From NCBI GenBank assembly GCA_039815685.1, contig JBCBYV010000017.1:1-64000 (forward strand): DNA of 64,000 nt, given 5' to 3'. The translations under genes and the position numbers were made by a program. Positions 61,688 to 64,000 of this stretch are shown piece by piece (position 1 is the stretch's first letter; every line of letters begins with the position of its first letter). Source of the DNA: Thermohalobaculum sp039815685 (GTDB lineage Bacteria; Pseudomonadota; Alphaproteobacteria; Rhodobacterales; Rhodobacteraceae). The notes under the pieces were generated by a model, which ran no database searches, was not told the DNA's origin, and worked only from the letters and a program-made list of their open reading frames with translations.

Positions 61688-63129
61688 GCGCGCTCCGCCA
61701 ACTCATCAACCCCTTCGTCGGCTTCAGCCGGCGCTACATGCCGTTCGCGGATGCGGCGAGCGAGGAGTTGCCGCTGGGCAAGCTCCTCCGCCTCTCTCTC
61801 TTCCAGGTGTCGGTGGGCATGGGGCTGGTGCTGCTGGCGGGCACGCTCAACCGGGTGATGATCGTCGAGATGGGGCTCTCGGCCTGGCTCGTGGCCGCGA
61901 TGATCGCACTGCCGGTGCTCTTCGCGCCCTTCCGCGCCTTTGTCGGCCACCGGTCGGACACGCATCGCTCCGCACTCGGCTGGCGGCGGATCCCCTATCT
62001 CTGGTGGGGCACGCTTCTGCAATGGGGCGGGCTTGCGATCATGCCCTTCGCCCTGATCCTGATGTCCGGCGACACGACGGGCCCCTACTGGGTCGGCCCG
62101 GCCGCCGCGGCGCTGGCCTTCTTCATGACCGGCGCGGGGCTCCATACGGTGCAGACCGCGGGGCTCGCCCTCGCGACGGATCTCGCGCCCGAAGAGACGC
62201 GCCCCCGCGTCGTCGCCCTTCTCTACGTGATGCTGCTGGTCGGCATGGCCGGCAGCGCTGCGGTCTTCGGCTGGCTCCTGCGGGACTTCAGCCAGCTCAC
62301 GCTTATCCGCGTCGTTCAAGGAGCCGCCGTCGCGACACTCTTCCTCAACCTCGTGGCCCTCTGGAAGCAGGAGGTGCTGAAGCCGCATCTCACGCGCACC
62401 AAGGCACCGCGCCCGCCCTTCGCCGAAGCCTGGGCGGACTTCCTGGCCGGTGGCCGTGCTGGCCGGCTGCTGGTGGCGACCGGTCTCGGCACCGCGGGCT
62501 TCACGATGCAGGATATCCTGCTCGAGCCCTATGGCGGCGAAGTCCTTGGCCTCAGCGTCAGTGCCACGACGCTCCTGACCGCGATCTTCGCCACAGGCTC
62601 GCTCCTGGGCTTCGCCTGGGCGGCGCGCTGGCTCGGCCGGTCGGGCGATCCCTGCCGGATCGCCGCCTGGGGCGCGGTCTTCGGGGTCTTCGCCTTCTCG
62701 GCCGTGATCTTCGCGGCCCCGCTCGACTCAGCCCTCCTCTTCCGCGCCGGCAGCTTCACCATCGGGCTTGGCGCCGGGCTCTTCGCCGTCGGCACCCTTA
62801 CCGCCGCCATGGACCTCGCCCGCGCGGATAGCGAGGGCACGGGCTCCGCCGGCCTCGCCCTCGGCGCCTGGGGTGCCGTGCAGGCCACGGCCGCCGGCGG
62901 CGCCATCGCGCTCGGCGGCTTCATCCGCGACGCCGTCGCCACGCTCGCCGAGGCCGGCAGCCTCGGCCCCGCCTTCGCGGACGCCGCCGCCGGCTACGGC
63001 GTCGTCTATCACCTCGAGATCGGCCTTCTCTTCGCCGCGCTCGTCGCCATCGGTCCGCTCGTCCGCCGCCGCGGCGCCGAGCGGTCCCGCACCCCTGGGG
63101 AGTTCGGCTTGACCGAGTTCCCCGCCTGA
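61684..63129 (+). CDS. lhaA: LhaA, light-harvesting 1 assembly MFS protein
   Basis: 481-residue, 12-helix BCD/PucC-family protein needed for assembly of the LH1 antenna in Rhodobacter. Marks: GMGLVLLAGTLNRVMIVEMGL, VGHRSDTHRSALGWRRIPY and DILLEPYGGEVLGLSVSATT. It lies in its usual place between bchM and puhA, overlapping bchM by 4 bases. A paralogue is encoded at 47877-49223. Confidence 0.94.
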   Translation: MSALRQLINPFVGFSRRYMPFADAASEELPLGKLLRLSLFQVSVGMGLVLLAGTLNRVMIVEMGLSAWLVAAMIALPVLFAPFRAFVGHRSDTHRSALGWRRIPYLWWGTLLQWGGLAIMPFALILMSGDTTGPYWVGPAAAALAFFMTGAGLHTVQTAGLALATDLAPEETRPRVVALLYVMLLVGMAGSAAVFGWLLRDFSQLTLIRVVQGAAVATLFLNLVALWKQEVLKPHLTRTKAPRPPFAEAWADFLAGGRAGRLLVATGLGTAGFTMQDILLEPYGGEVLGLSVSATTLLTAIFATGSLLGFAWAARWLGRSGDPCRIAAWGAVFGVFAFSAVIFAAPLDSALLFRAGSFTIGLGAGLFAVGTLTAAMDLARADSEGTGSAGLALGAWGAVQATAAGGAIALGGFIRDAVATLAEAGSLGPAFADAAAGYGVVYHLEIGLLFAALVAIGPLVRRRGAERSRTPGEFGLTEFPA

Positions 63130-63146
63130 AGCTCAGGGAGACCCCA

Positions 63147-63905
63147 ATGAACTACATCGTCGGCACCATCGATCTCGCCCAGATCGCGCTCTACGGTTTC
63201 TGGTTCTTCTTCGGCGGCCTCGTGATCTACCTCACGCGTGAGGGGATGCGCGAAGGCTATCCGACCGTATCGGAGCAGGACGGCAAACCGATCTCCAAAG
63301 CCTTCATCTTCCCGCGGCCGAGCCCGAAGACCTTCCTGCGCCGCGATGGCAGCACCATCACCGTGCCGGAGGAGCCGGACGAGTACGAGCTGAAGGCGGT
63401 GCCCACCAACGCCTTCACCGGCTCGCCGCTCACGCCGACGGGCGATCCCCTCGCCGATGGCGTCGGTCCCGCGGCCTGGGTCAAGCGCCCGGAATGGCCG
63501 GACAAGAACGCCGAGGGCGACGTCCGCATCCGCCCGATGCGCTTCGACAACGAGTTCGAGGTCGCCTCCCAGGACGCCGATCCGCGCGGCTTCAAGGTCA
63601 TCTGCTGCGATGGCGAGAGCCCCGGCACCGTCGCCGATATCTGGGTCGACCGGGCGGAGCAGATCATCCGCTATTTCGAGGTCGAGACGCCGAAGGGCCT
63701 GAAGCTCGTGCCCTTCAACCTGAGCTCCGTCTTCCCGAGCCAGGGCGTGCTCCAGGTCCGCTCCGTCACGAAGGCGCAGTTCCTGAACGCCCCCTCGATC
63801 GCGAAGGGCGACGAGATCACGCTGCGCGAGGAGGACCGGGTGATGGGCTACTTCACCGGCGGCACCCTCTACGCAACGACCGCCAGGACCGAGCCGCTCA
63901 TCTGA
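63147..63905 (+). CDS. puhA: Photosynthetic reaction centre H subunit
   Basis: 252-residue H subunit that caps the cytoplasmic side of the reaction centre and guides protons to quinone QB. One N-terminal membrane helix (LAQIALYGFWFFFGGLVIYL, about residues 10-29), then the PRC-barrel domain (VKRPEWPDKNAEGDVRIRPM, VADIWVDRAEQIIRYFEV). The spacing of 17 bases after lhaA with GGGAGA upstream indicates the same transcript. Strong conservation makes the identity safe. Confidence 0.96.
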   Translation: MNYIVGTIDLAQIALYGFWFFFGGLVIYLTREGMREGYPTVSEQDGKPISKAFIFPRPSPKTFLRRDGSTITVPEEPDEYELKAVPTNAFTGSPLTPTGDPLADGVGPAAWVKRPEWPDKNAEGDVRIRPMRFDNEFEVASQDADPRGFKVICCDGESPGTVADIWVDRAEQIIRYFEVETPKGLKLVPFNLSSVFPSQGVLQVRSVTKAQFLNAPSIAKGDEITLREEDRVMGYFTGGTLYATTARTEPLI

Positions 63906-63924
63906 GCGGGCCGGCCCGGCTTCC

Positions 63925-63946
63925 GGCGCGCGTATCGTCGCGCGCC
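63925..63946 (+). other. Hairpin downstream of puhA
   Basis: Perfect 8-bp stem (ggcgcgcg / cgcgcgcc) with a 6-base loop, 19 bases past the puhA stop. No T tract follows, so it may stabilise puhA mRNA rather than end it. The window ends in gtaggag, a likely ribosome site for the next gene, expected to be puhB. Confidence 0.5.
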
Positions 63947-64000
63947 GCGAGACCCCACGACGGTGCCGAAACCGAGGACAGGCGCCGAGCATCGTAGGAG

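Overview
The window is GC-rich, tightly packed alphaproteobacterial DNA. Its photosynthesis genes (bchP, a BCD-family transporter, bchG, ppsR and ppaA on the minus strand; bchF-N-B-H-L-M, lhaA and puhA on the plus strand) have the type and order seen in purple non-sulfur bacteria and aerobic anoxygenic phototrophs of the Rhodobacterales. Most genes overlap or nearly touch their neighbours, and TTG or GTG starts are frequent. No tRNA, rRNA, CRISPR array, insertion sequence or prophage was seen.

Layout. (1) 0.1-4.7 kb, end of a cell-surface polysaccharide locus: galE, a VPLPA-type exosortase (XrtD) and an O-antigen-ligase/polymerase-like membrane protein. (2) 4.8-8.7 kb: patatin-like lipoprotein, large MscS channel and a small protein whose C-terminus resembles the exosortase sorting signal. 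(3) 8.9-11.4 kb: davA-davB, lysine to 5-aminovalerate through the amide route. (4) 11.3-14.0 kb: GT2-GtrA-GT87 cassette for periplasmic glycosylation. (5) 14.1-15.6 kb: orphan AAA ATPase. (6) 15.7-21.6 kb: amidase, gamma-glutamyltransferase and two divergent M20 metallopeptidases. (7) 21.8-25.0 kb: DUF1127 protein, cytochrome P450, AbrB-like transporter and a small membrane protein in an AT-rich islet. (8) 25.1-30.8 kb: complete five-gene dipeptide/oligopeptide ABC transporter. (9) 31.1-36.4 kb: NDH-2-like dehydrogenase fused to a cyclic-nucleotide-binding-type domain, ArgE-like and AstE-like deacylases, and a Cys/Met-family PLP lyase. (10) 36.8-40.5 kb: second peptide ABC transporter with a fused double ATPase and no binding protein beside it. 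(11) 40.5-46.4 kb: PGM1-like ATP-grasp ligase, GAF histidine kinase, kynurenine-formamidase-like hydrolase, stand-alone Lrp-type RAM domain and two HupE/UreJ-family proteins. (12) 46.6-64.0 kb: photosynthesis gene cluster, still open at the right edge, where puhB would be expected.

How the genes fit together. The middle of the window looks like an uptake-and-breakdown region for peptides, amides and N-acyl amino acids: two peptide importers plus amidase, gamma-glutamyltransferase, three M20 enzymes, an AstE-like hydrolase, a Cys/Met lyase and the DavAB pair. The right quarter makes bacteriochlorophyll from Mg-protoporphyrin onward (BchH, M, LNB, F, then G and P for esterification and tail reduction), begins reaction-centre assembly (LhaA, PuhA) and carries its regulators PpsR and PpaA. 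An exact TGT-N12-ACA PpsR motif lies at the start of bchG.

Most unusual points: PpsR seems to lack the redox cysteines known from Rhodobacter; six 11-bp repeats, each carrying a Shine-Dalgarno-like purine run, lie directly before a lyase start codon; NDH-2 is fused to a cyclic-nucleotide-binding domain; an AT-rich small membrane-protein gene is translationally coupled to a transporter; a PGM1-type peptide ligase sits beside an orphan sensor kinase; and one of two tandem HupE paralogues has lost its metal-motif residues. I did not find one clearly new multi-gene system; the PGM1-like ligase locus is the nearest candidate. All identifications come from reading motifs and remembered family sequences, not from searches.
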